Positions 8,266-15,836 of a stretch of 64,000 bases of DNA are shown here, in pieces. The notes beneath the pieces were generated by a model that ran no database searches, was not told the origin of the DNA, and saw only the letters and a program-made list of their open reading frames with translations. The first letter of the stretch is position 1. Each line of letters opens with the position of its first letter. This DNA comes from a virus, in IMG/VR virus record IMGVR_UViG_3300035695_000001, positions 1-64,000 of that record; one strand, written 5' to 3'. The translations under genes were made by a program, and so were the position numbers.

Positions 8266-8942
8266 GCAAGCCTGGCGCCATCTTCTCGATCGGCATGGGG
8301 CAGCGCAGGGGATCGAAGAACCGCGAGCCCCTCTCCTTCGACTCGCCGGCCCCCATCATCGAGATCGTCTCGATGCTCGACGCCGTGCTCGTCGATGTCC
8401 GAGCCCTCGGTGGCCCTGCGAAGCAGGAGGACGTCGAGGTCCGCGGCAACCGGAAGTTCTACGCCGCCACGGGGAGCCCCATCTACGATTGCCGGCACGG
8501 ATTCTGGCGGTACGAGTGGGCCCAGGCGCTCGGGGACCGCTACCGCTACCTCGGCGACCTCCTCGGCGGTCCTGGCGGCGGAATGAAGGGCCCCAAGCCC
8601 GCGGGCATGGACATGCTCGAAGCCTGGCACCGCGCCGGGCAGCGCCTCGTGCTCATGTGCGCGTGCTGGGCGGTTGACGATGGCTGGCCCAACGGGCGGC
8701 TATGCCATCGGCACCATCAGATCGCGACCCGTGGGTCGTACTTCGATCCGAGCCTCCCCGCGCCGCTGCTCGACCGCGGGATCGACGTCGCGCACGTCAT
8801 CGATCTTCGACACGATCTCGCCAGACCGAAGAAGCGGCGGGTCCTCGGCTACGTGATGGCCTCCGACCTGCAACGGGCCATCTCCGAGGGGGAGGGGGCC
8901 GAGTACGACATCCCGAACCTGGACGACCTCCTGAAGGAGTAG
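8262..8942 (+). CDS. Hypothetical protein, 226 aa
   Basis: GTG start coupled to the 8050 gene. Residues ~145-165 contain the cluster LCHRHHQIATRG, and near the C-terminus there is an acidic helix (NLDDLLKE). The first half contains FYAATGSPIYDCRHGFW. I do not recognise a family; the His/Cys-rich middle could be a metal site. Ends the 7015-8942 coupled chain. Confidence 0.6.
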   Translation: MSKPGAIFSIGMGQRRGSKNREPLSFDSPAPIIEIVSMLDAVLVDVRALGGPAKQEDVEVRGNRKFYAATGSPIYDCRHGFWRYEWAQALGDRYRYLGDLLGGPGGGMKGPKPAGMDMLEAWHRAGQRLVLMCACWAVDDGWPNGRLCHRHHQIATRGSYFDPSLPAPLLDRGIDVAHVIDLRHDLARPKKRRVLGYVMASDLQRAISEGEGAEYDIPNLDDLLKE

Positions 8943-8946
8943 TGAC

Positions 8947-9153
8947 ATGAAGGACATGACCGACATCATCCTGCCTGGCATGCGGATCTCTCGCGTGGCT
9001 GAGATCCTTTGCGCCAACGCTCCGGCCCGTGCCGAGGTCAACACGGTCACCATGCGGGCGCGCTACGCCACCACCAAGCCCGCCGACGTGGCGGAGCAGT
9101 ACCGCAGGGCTATGCGCGCCAAGTACTCACAGAATCCGGGCCGTGGATTCTGA
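8947..9153 (+). CDS. Small hypothetical protein, 68 aa
   Basis: Starts four bases after the preceding stop, with GAAGGAG inside the end of the previous gene as likely ribosome site. Helical with basic C-terminal half (ADVAEQYRRAMRAKYSQ). Function unknown. Confidence 0.55.
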   Translation: MKDMTDIILPGMRISRVAEILCANAPARAEVNTVTMRARYATTKPADVAEQYRRAMRAKYSQNPGRGF

Positions 9154-9162
9154 GACGCGACC

Positions 9163-9189
9163 ACCCCGGGGGCTTCGGCCTTCCGGGGT
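9163..9189 (+). promoter_or_regulatory. Bulged leader hairpin 8 (UUCG loop)
   Basis: Lower stem ACCCCGG/CCGGGGT, bulged T at 9182, upper stem GGGC/GCCT, loop TTCG, a very stable tetraloop. Precedes GAAGGAG of the 9214 gene. Confidence 0.8.
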
Positions 9190-9213
9190 CTGGCCGTTGA
9201 AGGAGACCACCAC

Positions 9214-10032
9214 ATGACGACCAACCCCGCGCCCGCCCCCATGGCGCTCGACGGCCTCAAGATCACCCTCGACGGCTCCCCCCGGGGGCCCACCCTCGTG
9301 CTCCGGACCGGCCAGTACGACACCGGAAGGCTGGCGGTCTTCGCCATGTGCGAGGACGGAGAGCCGTACGGCACGCTGACCGTCCACCTGCCCGACGACC
9401 CGATCGAGGCTGGCCTCATCCACGTCAAGACGTGGGGCGGCAACCAGCCGATGGCGCATGGGGCGCTCGCTTCCGGAGCCTTCGAGGACACCGGAAAGCG
9501 CGTGAAGACCGGCCACGTCGAGGCCCAGGTGTGGCGCGTGCTCGCCACCCTGCCAGCGGGGGTGACCACGCTCGGGTCGAGCCGGCTCCTCGCCGTGCTC
9601 GCCGAGTACAAGATTCCCACGGAGCAGGTCACCCCTTTCCTGCTCAAGATGGCGGAGGACCACGAGCGCAGGTACGGGGGCATGGTCAACAGCGGGCACG
9701 GGAACGTCAACAAAGCGGAGTGCTGGCGCCTGCTCGACACCTGGCTCGGCGTGAAGACGAAGGCGGACGCCCCGGCCACGATCACGCCCCGTGAGGCGTC
9801 CGAGGTCATCGACGCCCTCACGTCCGGCGACTACGACGCCGTGGTCGTGGCCTTCGGTGGAACCGTGCCGGAGGAGCCGGACTACGACTGCGACGACATC
9901 CCCCGGTTCAACATCCCGGAGGACCCGGAACTGGCGGCGATCCTCGCCGACCTGGACGAGGATGCCGGTCCCGAGGGGAGCGACACGCCGCCGCTCGCGC
10001 TGCCGACCCCGGATGGCACCAAGATGCCGTGA
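9214..10032 (+). CDS. DUF4313-like protein, 272 aa
   Basis: Residues ~30-110 follow the DUF4313 pattern: a beta region with LAVFAMCEDGEPYGTLTVHL, then IEAGLIHVKTWGGNQPM and GKRVKTGHVEAQVW. That family is found on plasmids and phages and has no known biochemical activity. The C-terminal ~150 residues are a separate region, helical and then acidic/proline-rich. Own bulged leader on both sides. Confidence 0.65.
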   Translation: MTTNPAPAPMALDGLKITLDGSPRGPTLVLRTGQYDTGRLAVFAMCEDGEPYGTLTVHLPDDPIEAGLIHVKTWGGNQPMAHGALASGAFEDTGKRVKTGHVEAQVWRVLATLPAGVTTLGSSRLLAVLAEYKIPTEQVTPFLLKMAEDHERRYGGMVNSGHGNVNKAECWRLLDTWLGVKTKADAPATITPREASEVIDALTSGDYDAVVVAFGGTVPEEPDYDCDDIPRFNIPEDPELAAILADLDEDAGPEGSDTPPLALPTPDGTKMP

Positions 10033-10041
10033 ACTGCGAGT

Positions 10042-10068
10042 AGCCGCCGCCCATCTGGGTTGGCGGCT
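10042..10068 (+). promoter_or_regulatory. Bulged leader hairpin 9
   Basis: Lower stem AGCCGCC/GGCGGCT, bulged T at 10061, upper stem GCCC/GGGT, loop ATCT. Different lower-stem sequence from the others but compensated, which supports an RNA structure. Precedes GGAGGA of the 10088 gene. Confidence 0.75.
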
Positions 10069-10087
10069 CTCAGCGTTGGAGGAACCA

Positions 10088-10396
10088 ATGCCCGACAAAA
10101 ACGATCCCTACGTCGAGAACTACCCCAACCTTCTCAACTGGCTGACGAAGCACGGCGCCGTCCGCATGGTGGCGATGCCTGTCGGTGAGCTTGGGAAATC
10201 GACGGGTCACCGTATCGAGTGCTGGCGGTTCAAGAACAACAACATGGCGATCGTCGCGATCTATGGGGATCAGCGCGGCTGGGACATCTTCACCGCCAAC
10301 GATGGGGGCGACAGTACCAGCCGGAAGACCTTCACCGACGCGGAGGCCAGACTCGGGCTCAAGCGTGTCATCCGCAGCAAGAGTAAGGCGTCGTGA
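10088..10396 (+). CDS. Hypothetical protein, 102 aa
   Basis: Starts at ATG behind TTGGAGGAACC. Small alpha/beta protein with HRIECWRFKNNNMAIVAIYG in the middle and a basic end. Not recognised. Coupled by GTGA to the HTH gene that follows. Confidence 0.6.
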   Translation: MPDKNDPYVENYPNLLNWLTKHGAVRMVAMPVGELGKSTGHRIECWRFKNNNMAIVAIYGDQRGWDIFTANDGGDSTSRKTFTDAEARLGLKRVIRSKSKAS

Positions 10397-11088
10397 CGCA
10401 ACTCCCCGATCCCAACCCCCTCAAGGCCGACGTCCCGCTGGAGGTGAAGCAGCCATCCCGCGTGCTGGGCCGGTTCCTCGGCGCCCTCCTGAAGGATGCC
10501 GGCCTCTCCCAGGCTGCCCTCGCCCGAGCGGTGGGGGACAGGAGCACCAGACCCCTCTCCGAACTGCTCGCTGGCAAGTCGGCGGCCATCGAGGACACCG
10601 TCGAGCGCTACCTCGTCGGCCTCGGCCGGTCCGACATGGTGGCTGCCTACGCCAGGGCCGCCCTGCTCGTGACCATCGCGGATCTCGGCGCTCCGAGGGC
10701 GCTGGCCGTCATCCTCGGCATGGTCTCGGAGGTTTTCCTGTCCCCGCGCGTGAGCCTGAACGGGGAGTGCCTCCTGACGAACGCGGGCCTCGCCTCGGAT
10801 GACCTGGCCACGATCGTGGCCGCCATCTCCGACATCACGGAGACCCTGCACAGTGCCGCCATCACCCCGGCTGCTCAGTCGTCGCGGACGCTCACCAAGA
10901 CGAAGATCCACACGTTCACCGGCTTCTGCGTGGTGAGCCCTGACGGCTTCGTCTCCTCCTCCGGCCACACGGACCGGGACGAGGCGCGGGGAGTCGCCAT
11001 CGAGAAGCATGGACGCGCCGGCCTGTGGCGCATCCTCGCCGCCGAGGATCTCCCGGCGGACGTCGTGAAGAACGGAGCGAAACCGTGA
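10393..11088 (+). CDS. Helix-turn-helix (Cro/CI-like) DNA-binding protein, 231 aa
   Basis: GTG start, GTGA overlap. Residues ~30-80 fit a lambda-repressor-type HTH: FLGALLKDAGLSQAALARAV, then DRSTRPLSELLAGK. The rest of the N-terminal half is helical, and the C-terminal ~60 residues (TKTKIHTFTGFCVVSPDGF) look beta-rich. It is the only clear HTH regulator in the left block and so a candidate to bind the TGCTAGACA repeats; that link is inference. Confidence 0.65.
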   Translation: MTQLPDPNPLKADVPLEVKQPSRVLGRFLGALLKDAGLSQAALARAVGDRSTRPLSELLAGKSAAIEDTVERYLVGLGRSDMVAAYARAALLVTIADLGAPRALAVILGMVSEVFLSPRVSLNGECLLTNAGLASDDLATIVAAISDITETLHSAAITPAAQSSRTLTKTKIHTFTGFCVVSPDGFVSSSGHTDRDEARGVAIEKHGRAGLWRILAAEDLPADVVKNGAKP

Positions 11089-11549
11089 GCCTCAAGGACC
11101 CCAGCAAGAACGTGCTGGCTGACGTGAAGCCTGGCGACAGGCTGGCGATGGTCAGTCGCGAAGGCGCACCGCTCGACATCCTCGTGGTCTCCGAGCGCAA
11201 GCCTCGTAGCATCGTCACCAAGCGCGGCGACGGTGGGTACGAGGAGGGGTGGACCTTCGCTGGCGCTTCCACCACCAAGGATGAGCCGTGCCGGGTGCGC
11301 CTGGCAACCCCACGGGACGAGGCTGTCGTAGCAGCCATCAAGGCGCTTCGTGATGCGAAGAACGCCGAGTACAGCGCCAAGGTCGCGGCCAACCGAGCGG
11401 TGGCCGCGGTGAAGGAGCACCGCGCCAAACTGGCGGAGTGGGAGCGTGCCGTGGTCGACAGCAAGGATGCGCACGAGACGGCGGTGCCCCAGTTTGCCGC
11501 GCGACACCCCACTTTGCCCGCAAGCGGCACCGCTCGGCATAGACTGTAG
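11085..11549 (+). CDS. Hypothetical coiled-coil protein, 154 aa
   Basis: GTGA overlap with the HTH gene. N-terminal ~60 residues beta-rich (DRLAMVSREGAPLDILVVSE); residues ~75-130 form an Ala/Lys/Glu-rich helix likely to be a coiled coil. The last ~20 residues look like non-coding sequence read in frame, so the end may be recent or altered. Function unknown. Confidence 0.6.
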   Translation: MSLKDPSKNVLADVKPGDRLAMVSREGAPLDILVVSERKPRSIVTKRGDGGYEEGWTFAGASTTKDEPCRVRLATPRDEAVVAAIKALRDAKNAEYSAKVAANRAVAAVKEHRAKLAEWERAVVDSKDAHETAVPQFAARHPTLPASGTARHRL

Positions 11550-11770
11550 GCGCCGCTTCTCCGGCCCCAGGGCGACTTGACGCAACCCCTGATCCCAGAG
11601 GTCACGCCCACGTCCGCAAGCTCGGTCCCTGTCCGTCGCCTACCACTCCGGATCCGCAGCGGAACCAGGACGGCACGATCGCGGTCGCCAGCATCGGGAC
11701 AACGACCGGGTACCAACCGATCGTCCCCCCGGCGCTCGACACCCAGGAAAACGACCCGAGGAGAAAGACC

Positions 11771-12034
11771 ATGCTCGAAGAACTTGCGCTGATGATCAAA
11801 GTTGCATGTATGTGCATGCAACCCGCTGTTACGGCAGCATGGATGAGCCCGGATGGCACCGATTTCGTGCTTACTGGCCCGGAATGGACTCCTGCACTTG
11901 CCCGTGCAGGCGCACGGCTCTCGGTCGACGCGCAGAGGCAACTCATGCCGGGTTTTGAGCAACTCATCGAAGGCGGATACGAGGAGAACATCGCCCAAGA
12001 CGATGTCCCTGATTGGATTCAGGTGTACCCGTGA
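11771..12034 (+). CDS. Hypothetical protein, 87 aa, atypical composition
   Basis: Starts at ATG behind CGAGGAGAAAGACC. Visibly richer in A+T than its neighbours (MIKVACMCMQP region), suggesting transfer. The frame is also open and coding-like upstream to about 11,540 but has no start codon there. After the TGA at 12032 the same frame reads EALGDVEEAERALEAAKAAP before a second TGA, so the gene may be a truncated or recoded form of a longer one. The 221 bp before it hold no other supported gene; a poor promoter-like TTGCCC...TAGACT lies near 11515-11545. Confidence 0.5.
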   Translation: MLEELALMIKVACMCMQPAVTAAWMSPDGTDFVLTGPEWTPALARAGARLSVDAQRQLMPGFEQLIEGGYEENIAQDDVPDWIQVYP

Positions 12035-12093
12035 GAAGCGCTCGGAGACGTCGAGGAAGCGGAGCGGGCGCTGGAAGCGGCGAAGGCGGCCCC

Positions 12094-12306
12094 TTGAGCG
12101 GCCCCCACGACCCCGACGACGACGCCCTGTGCTGGAACGGCTGGGGCAGGGCCACGGGCTCCTCCTTCTCGGTGCTCCACCCGGATCTGCTCTCTGGGAG
12201 GAGAGCCTTCGGGCACTGCGTCGCGGTACCGGCCCTGTGCAACGGGCTATGCGCTGGGCTCTGCACCGAGGAGGACGAGGCCCGAGCCAAGGCGGAGAGT
12301 GTCTAG
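12094..12306 (+). CDS. Small Cys-rich hypothetical protein, 70 aa
   Basis: TTG start overlapping a TGA (TTGA) is chosen because the earlier GTG at 12031 would add an Arg/Gly-rich stretch that looks like a wrong-frame read. Contains DALCWNGWGRATGSSF and CVAVPALCNGLCAGLC, enough cysteines for a disulphide or metal cluster. No signal peptide. The stop codon lies inside the repeat pair at 12300. Confidence 0.45.
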   Translation: MSGPHDPDDDALCWNGWGRATGSSFSVLHPDLLSGRRAFGHCVAVPALCNGLCAGLCTEEDEARAKAESV

Positions 12307-12331
12307 CACCACGTCCAATGTGTGCTAGACA
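12300..12331. promoter_or_regulatory. Repeat pair TGTCTAGCA-N14-TGCTAGACA (candidate operator/promoter 2)
   Basis: Two perfect inverted 9-mers, 14-base spacer, followed as in copy 1 by GTGACCAGG and then a bulged leader hairpin. Confidence 0.7.
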
Positions 12332-12351
12332 GTGACCAGGACGACGCGCAC

Positions 12352-12377
12352 ACCCCGAGCCGCAAGGCTGTCGGGGT
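12352..12377 (+). promoter_or_regulatory. Bulged leader hairpin 10 (GNRA loop), with a second hairpin
   Basis: Lower stem ACCCCGA/TCGGGGT, two-base TG bulge, upper stem GCC/GGC, loop GCAA (a GNRA tetraloop), preceded by GCGCAC. A second stem, GGCGGC-ttgt-GCCGCC, lies just before GGAGAGGA of the 12419 gene. Confidence 0.8.
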
Positions 12378-12418
12378 CGTGGCGTTGAGGCGGCTTGTGC
12401 CGCCGGAGAGGATCCGCC

Positions 12419-12721
12419 ATGGGAGACAAATTCAGCATCAACGTCGGCCCCGGTTGCGTCATCGGAGCCACAGCGATCGGGCCTGGGGCCACCGCCCACG
12501 GCTCCGTCACCGTCGGGGGCCCGCCAACCGATCGGGGGGAGCGCCTGCGGGCAACGCTCGACGTCAGGGGCGCCACATCGCACCGGGACCTGGCCGACCT
12601 CCTGGAGCAGGCCGCCATCGCCATCCGGAAGGCTGGACCGGGCGGCAAGGTCGGCGCCATCGGCTCCGTCACCGGCGACGCCACCCACGGCATCGCCTGG
12701 ACCATCGACAAGGACAACTGA
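12419..12721 (+). CDS. Hypothetical glycine-rich protein, 100 aa
   Basis: Starts at ATG after GGAGAGGATCCGCC. N-terminal ~40 residues are Gly/Ala/Thr-rich (GPGCVIGATAIGPGATAHG), suggesting short beta turns. The middle DLADLLEQAAIAIRKAG is a clear amphipathic helix. Function unknown. Confidence 0.55.
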   Translation: MGDKFSINVGPGCVIGATAIGPGATAHGSVTVGGPPTDRGERLRATLDVRGATSHRDLADLLEQAAIAIRKAGPGGKVGAIGSVTGDATHGIAWTIDKDN

Positions 12722-12739
12722 CCACACGGTCCGGCGCAC

Positions 12740-12768
12740 GCCTCGGGGACCTTCGGGTCTGCCGAGGC
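12740..12768 (+). promoter_or_regulatory. Bulged leader hairpin 11 (UUCG loop)
   Basis: Lower stem GCCTCGG/CCGAGGC, bulged G at 12761, upper stem GGACC/GGTCT, loop TTCG, preceded by GCGCAC, followed by TGGCGTCGTAGGAGG. Nearly identical flanks to hairpin 12. Confidence 0.85.
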
Positions 12769-12790
12769 TGGCGTCGTAGGAGGCATCACC

Positions 12791-13264
12791 ATGCAGAGCA
12801 GATACATGGCGGCACGGCCGCAACAATTCTTCGACCCGTCGGTCGACTACAACGCCGAGAAGGTCACCGAGCGCCTGCGCTTGGCACTGGCGGTCCTCGC
12901 CGACGTCCCGGCTGGCAACGTGGTGGGCGAGGAGCACACGTCAGCGCTCGTCGTCGCTCACGATGCGCTCATCAGCGTCGCGGAGTTCTTCCCGAGCGTC
13001 GAGTGCTGGTGCGTGGTGAAGCACTACGCCAGCCACGACGAAGACCCGACCGACCCGTGGAACCCGACCGTCTGGTGCGCCTTCACGACGGAGGCCCAGG
13101 CCCGCGCGTTCGGCCCTGCGATCGAAGACCACTACGGCAATGAAGCCAAGCGGCGCGGAGGGCGACGCGACCGCTTCGTCGTGGAGCGAGCGGCGTGCAA
13201 GGTGACCCAGATCCTGCGGCCCGACCTGGCCGCCGAGGACTACGTGAAGAGGCTCGGGTCGTGA
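12791..13264 (+). CDS. Hypothetical protein, 157 aa
   Basis: Starts at ATG behind GTAGGAGGCATCACC. Helical N-terminal half, then FFPSVECWCVVKHYASHDED and a C-terminal region with VVERAACKVTQIL. No recognised domain. Coupled by GTGA to the next gene. Confidence 0.6.
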   Translation: MQSRYMAARPQQFFDPSVDYNAEKVTERLRLALAVLADVPAGNVVGEEHTSALVVAHDALISVAEFFPSVECWCVVKHYASHDEDPTDPWNPTVWCAFTTEAQARAFGPAIEDHYGNEAKRRGGRRDRFVVERAACKVTQILRPDLAAEDYVKRLGS

Positions 13265-13530
13265 GCGCCGACGTGACCCGCGAGAGGGAGGCCCTCTTCA
13301 CGCTGGCGACTGGCAAGAGCCCGAACGAGGCGCCAGAAGCATGGAGGAAGTTCTTCGATGGCTTCACCGAGTTCGCCAAGAACTACCGCAACCGGGCGCT
13401 GAGCGACGCGCAAGAGGCGGTCTGCAAGTACCAGCCGATCCCGACGGAGGACATGAAGCCGGCCTACCGCCGTGGCTTCGAGGACACCCGCGCCGCGTGC
13501 GGGCTCGCCGTGCTGGAACTCAAGTCGTAG
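13261..13530 (+). CDS. Small hypothetical protein, 89 aa
   Basis: GTG start overlapping the upstream stop. All-helical and charged; contains AWRKFFDGFTEFAKNYRNRA and KPAYRRGFEDTRAACG. Family unknown. Confidence 0.6.
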   Translation: MSADVTREREALFTLATGKSPNEAPEAWRKFFDGFTEFAKNYRNRALSDAQEAVCKYQPIPTEDMKPAYRRGFEDTRAACGLAVLELKS

Positions 13531-13537
13531 GGCGCAC

Positions 13538-13566
13538 GCCTCGGGAGCCTTCTGGCTTGCCGAGGC
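13538..13566 (+). promoter_or_regulatory. Bulged leader hairpin 12
   Basis: Lower stem GCCTCGG/CCGAGGC identical to hairpin 11, bulged G at 13559, but upper stem GAGCC/GGCTT and loop TTCT differ and co-vary with it. Followed by TGGCGTCGTAGGAGG. Confidence 0.85.
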
Positions 13567-13586
13567 TGGCGTCGTAGGAGGTGACC

Positions 13587-14054
13587 ATGGAGACGTTCAA
13601 GGAAGTCCTGGCGCGGTGCAGGCTGGGCAACGGACCGTCGCAAGAGGACGACCCGGAGGACTGGGACGAGAGCGGGCGGGACACGCGCTGCGCCATCTGC
13701 CGCGACGAGATGTGCATCTGCGGCAACTGCTACGACTGCGAGCACGACACCGACGAACGACACGGCTGGTCCCCGTTGACGACGGAGTACCTGGAGGACG
13801 GCAGGACGCGCCCCTGGCGCAACGGCAAGGGTCGGTACGTGATCAAGGACCGCGACGACGGGCGCTACATCGGTCGGGAGCTGGATGGCGGCACGCCCGC
13901 GATCCAGTGCTGGCCTAGCAGGCTCACGCGCCACGTCATGCACTTCCGAACGAGGAGCGCCGCGCAGAAGTACATCGACGACGGCAAGACTGGGTTCCCG
14001 AAGCACGAGCACAGCGTCCGCCGTGTGCGAGCGCTGAAGAAGGTCACGAAGTGA
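13587..14054 (+). CDS. Cys-rich zinc-binding-like protein, 155 aa
   Basis: ATG 13587 is preferred over the GTG two codons earlier because AGGAGGTGACC-ATG gives better spacing. Residues ~35-55 hold CAICRDEMCICGNCYDCE, a dense cysteine cluster suited to one or two zinc ions. The second half is basic (TRHVMHFRTRSAAQKYIDDG). Function unknown. Coupled to the next gene by GTGA. Confidence 0.65.
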   Translation: METFKEVLARCRLGNGPSQEDDPEDWDESGRDTRCAICRDEMCICGNCYDCEHDTDERHGWSPLTTEYLEDGRTRPWRNGKGRYVIKDRDDGRYIGRELDGGTPAIQCWPSRLTRHVMHFRTRSAAQKYIDDGKTGFPKHEHSVRRVRALKKVTK

Positions 14055-14272
14055 CCCCGCTCGGAGACGAACTGGACCGGCTCCGGCGCGAGGCGCTGCT
14101 GAACGCCGAGACCACCACGGGCGACACCCGAGAGCAGTGGCGCGGGGAGGCCAGGGCCTACGAGAACGCGCGCAGGATGCTCTCCGACCGCGTCGAGCAC
14201 CAGCGCCCTGCGGACCGCCGCACGCTGGCCCTTTGGGGCTTTGGCGAGACGGCAAGGGGGACGGGAACGTGA
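14051..14272 (+). CDS. Small hypothetical protein, 73 aa
   Basis: GTG start, GTGA overlap. Charged helical protein (DELDRLRREALLNAETTTG). Its last residues ARGTGT are shared with the end of the next gene, because both 3' ends carry the same purine-rich GGCAAGGGG segment that serves as ribosome site for the following GTG. Confidence 0.6.
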   Translation: MTPLGDELDRLRREALLNAETTTGDTREQWRGEARAYENARRMLSDRVEHQRPADRRTLALWGFGETARGTGT

Positions 14273-14718
14273 GGAACCGCAAGCAAGACACCGGCAAGGT
14301 CTTCCGTCGGTTCGACGCTGGCGCCTCCGCTCGATCGAAGGGCGGCGACAAGAACGACTGCCAAGTGAGGGCGCTGGCTACGGCTCGCGGCATCGCCTAC
14401 AACGAAGCCTACAACCTGCTCTACCGGATCCAGGGGGAGCGAGGCTGGTGCTCGTTCTGCCTCGTCGAGGCGCTAGGTGAACTAGACCCTCGGCTCGACG
14501 TCGTGCGCCGTCTCGACTTCCCTGCCGTGAAGGGCAAGCCTCGGATGACGGGGCGCGCGTTCTGCGCTCAGTACCCCTGCGGGCGCTTCATCCTGCGCAT
14601 GTCCCACCACGTCGCCGCGGTGGTGGACGGCGTGCTGACCGACACGTTCGACTCTTCGGAGAAGTGCGTCTACCTCGCCTGGGAGATCGCAGAGGCGGCA
14701 AGGGGAACTGGAACGTGA
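14269..14718 (+). CDS. Papain/C39-fold cysteine-peptidase-like phage protein, 149 aa
   Basis: Residues ~28-50 read DCQVRALATARGIAYNEAYN, the pattern of a widespread phage family in which the Cys of (D/N)C-x-V/Q-RA is the nucleophile candidate. A later HHVAAVVDGVLTDTFDSS supplies the matching His and Asp. Activity has not been shown for most members, so peptidase is an inference from fold. GTG start coupled to the upstream gene; the ribosome site is AAGGGG. Confidence 0.6.
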   Translation: MRNRKQDTGKVFRRFDAGASARSKGGDKNDCQVRALATARGIAYNEAYNLLYRIQGERGWCSFCLVEALGELDPRLDVVRRLDFPAVKGKPRMTGRAFCAQYPCGRFILRMSHHVAAVVDGVLTDTFDSSEKCVYLAWEIAEAARGTGT

Positions 14719-15134
14719 CCGGCTTCGACGCACGCGCGGCCCTCAAGGCTCGCGACGACATGAAGCACGAGGACTACCTGCTTTCCGAACTGGTGCTGGC
14801 GACCCTGTCCACCAAGCGCTGGTGGACGATCGCCGGCTTGAGAGACAACGTCGGGGCGTTCTACCGTGGGGTGACCGCCGAGGAGGTCGAGCGGGTCGTC
14901 CGAGTCTACCAGGACATCGGAACCGTCGTCTCCAGGCGCGTCAAGGGCCGCAAGGAGCGCTTCTCGACGCTGTGGGCGTTCCGCAAGGCTCATCCCCGCG
15001 GGAGCCTCCGTGGCACGCTGGCGGAGGCCAACGAGCGGCGGCGCCTCTTCCTCGCTGAGGCGCGGGTCAGGGCCGCCGAGATCCGGGAAGAGCAACGCAA
15101 GAGGTGGAGCGCCGCAGGGTCGGCCAATCCGTGA
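14715..15134 (+). CDS. Hypothetical helical protein, 139 aa
   Basis: GTG start overlapping the preceding stop. Residues ~20-85 have the feel of a winged helix (LSTKRWWTIAGLRDNVGAFY, then GTVVSRRVKGRKERFSTLW), followed by a long basic helix. A DNA-binding role would be inference. Last gene before the repeat pair at 15157. Confidence 0.55.
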   Translation: MTGFDARAALKARDDMKHEDYLLSELVLATLSTKRWWTIAGLRDNVGAFYRGVTAEEVERVVRVYQDIGTVVSRRVKGRKERFSTLWAFRKAHPRGSLRGTLAEANERRRLFLAEARVRAAEIREEQRKRWSAAGSANP

Positions 15135-15156
15135 CCGATCCGGCTGGCGTTCGTGG

Positions 15157-15185
15157 TGTCTAGCAGCGCCGTTCTGTGCTAGACA
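15157..15185. promoter_or_regulatory. Repeat pair TGTCTAGCA-N11-TGCTAGACA (candidate operator/promoter 3)
   Basis: Perfect inverted 9-mers with an 11-base spacer, 43 bases upstream of the SSB start. Controls, by position, the SSB-tRNA-recombinase block. Confidence 0.7.
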
Positions 15186-15192
15186 GTGGAGA

Positions 15193-15215
15193 GCGCTGGG
15201 CATGGTCCCAGGCGC
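15193..15215 (+). promoter_or_regulatory. Short variant of the bulged leader hairpin (16th copy)
   Basis: Lower stem only GCG/CGC, bulged G at 15212, upper stem CTGGG/CCCAG, loop CATGGT. Same 3'-side bulge and same position just before AAGGAG of the SSB gene, but a much shorter lower stem. Confidence 0.5.
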
Positions 15216-15227
15216 AAGGAGATCAGC

Positions 15228-15803
15228 ATGATCGCTGTGGTTGTGGTGGGGAACGTGGGCAACTTCGAGGTCCGGTACACGGGCGACGGGACGCCGATCC
15301 TGTCCCTCTCGGTCGCGAGCAACGGCCGGGAGAAGATCCACGGCGAGTGGAAGGACGTCGCCACCTGGGTCAAGTGCTCCTGGTTCGGGAAGAGGGCGGA
15401 GAACTTCGGCAGCCTGGTCCAGAAGGGCTCCACCGTCGTGGTGCGGGGGAACCTCACCCTCGGGTCCTTCCAGGGTCGTGACGGGCAGACCAGAACCAGC
15501 CTGGAGTGCCGGGTCGACGACATCGACTTCGCCGGCCCGAAGCGCCAGGACGGCGGAGGAGAGCACGCGCCGGCCCCGCAAGGACAGGGCGGCCAGCGCC
15601 CGCAGGGGCAGCGGCAGGCGCCTGCCACTGGTGGCGGCGGGTACCAGCGGCGGCCCGAGCCGGCGGCAGCACCTCCACCGGCGGCTGGTGGTGGCGACGA
15701 CTACACCGGAGACGTGGACCCCGACGAGGACATTCCTTTCGCCTCATGCTCGATGAGCCACGACCCCATCCTGCGCTCCATGCGTTGGGTTCGCTTCCCC
15801 TGA
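15228..15803 (+). CDS. ssb: Single-stranded DNA-binding protein
   Basis: Residues ~1-105 are an OB-fold SSB domain: VVVVGNVGNFEVRYTGDGT, ILSLSVASNG, ATWVKCSWFGKRAE, VVVRGNLTLGSFQGRDGQ. A Gly/Gln/Pro-rich linker leads to the acidic tip DPDEDIPF that normally ends SSBs and recruits partner proteins. Here about 20 further residues follow (ASCSMSHDPILRSMRWVRFP), so the tip is internal. Binds ssDNA during replication and recombination. Sits directly upstream of the tRNA and the Sak4-like ATPase, a typical partner. Confidence 0.93.
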   Translation: MIAVVVVGNVGNFEVRYTGDGTPILSLSVASNGREKIHGEWKDVATWVKCSWFGKRAENFGSLVQKGSTVVVRGNLTLGSFQGRDGQTRTSLECRVDDIDFAGPKRQDGGGEHAPAPQGQGGQRPQGQRQAPATGGGGYQRRPEPAAAPPPAAGGGDDYTGDVDPDEDIPFASCSMSHDPILRSMRWVRFP

Positions 15804-15836
15804 CATGGGACCGAGCCGGCGGTCATCCCGGCACAC

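Noticed and set aside
11515-11545. Sigma-70-like promoter TTGCCC...TAGACT before the 11771 gene
   Set aside because: Spacing is about 20 bp and both boxes are poor; too weak to list as a feature.
12031-12306. GTG start at 12031 for the small Cys-rich gene
   Set aside because: It would add a run of Arg/Gly that looks like a wrong-frame reading, while another frame in that stretch is coding-like; TTG 12094 is preferred.
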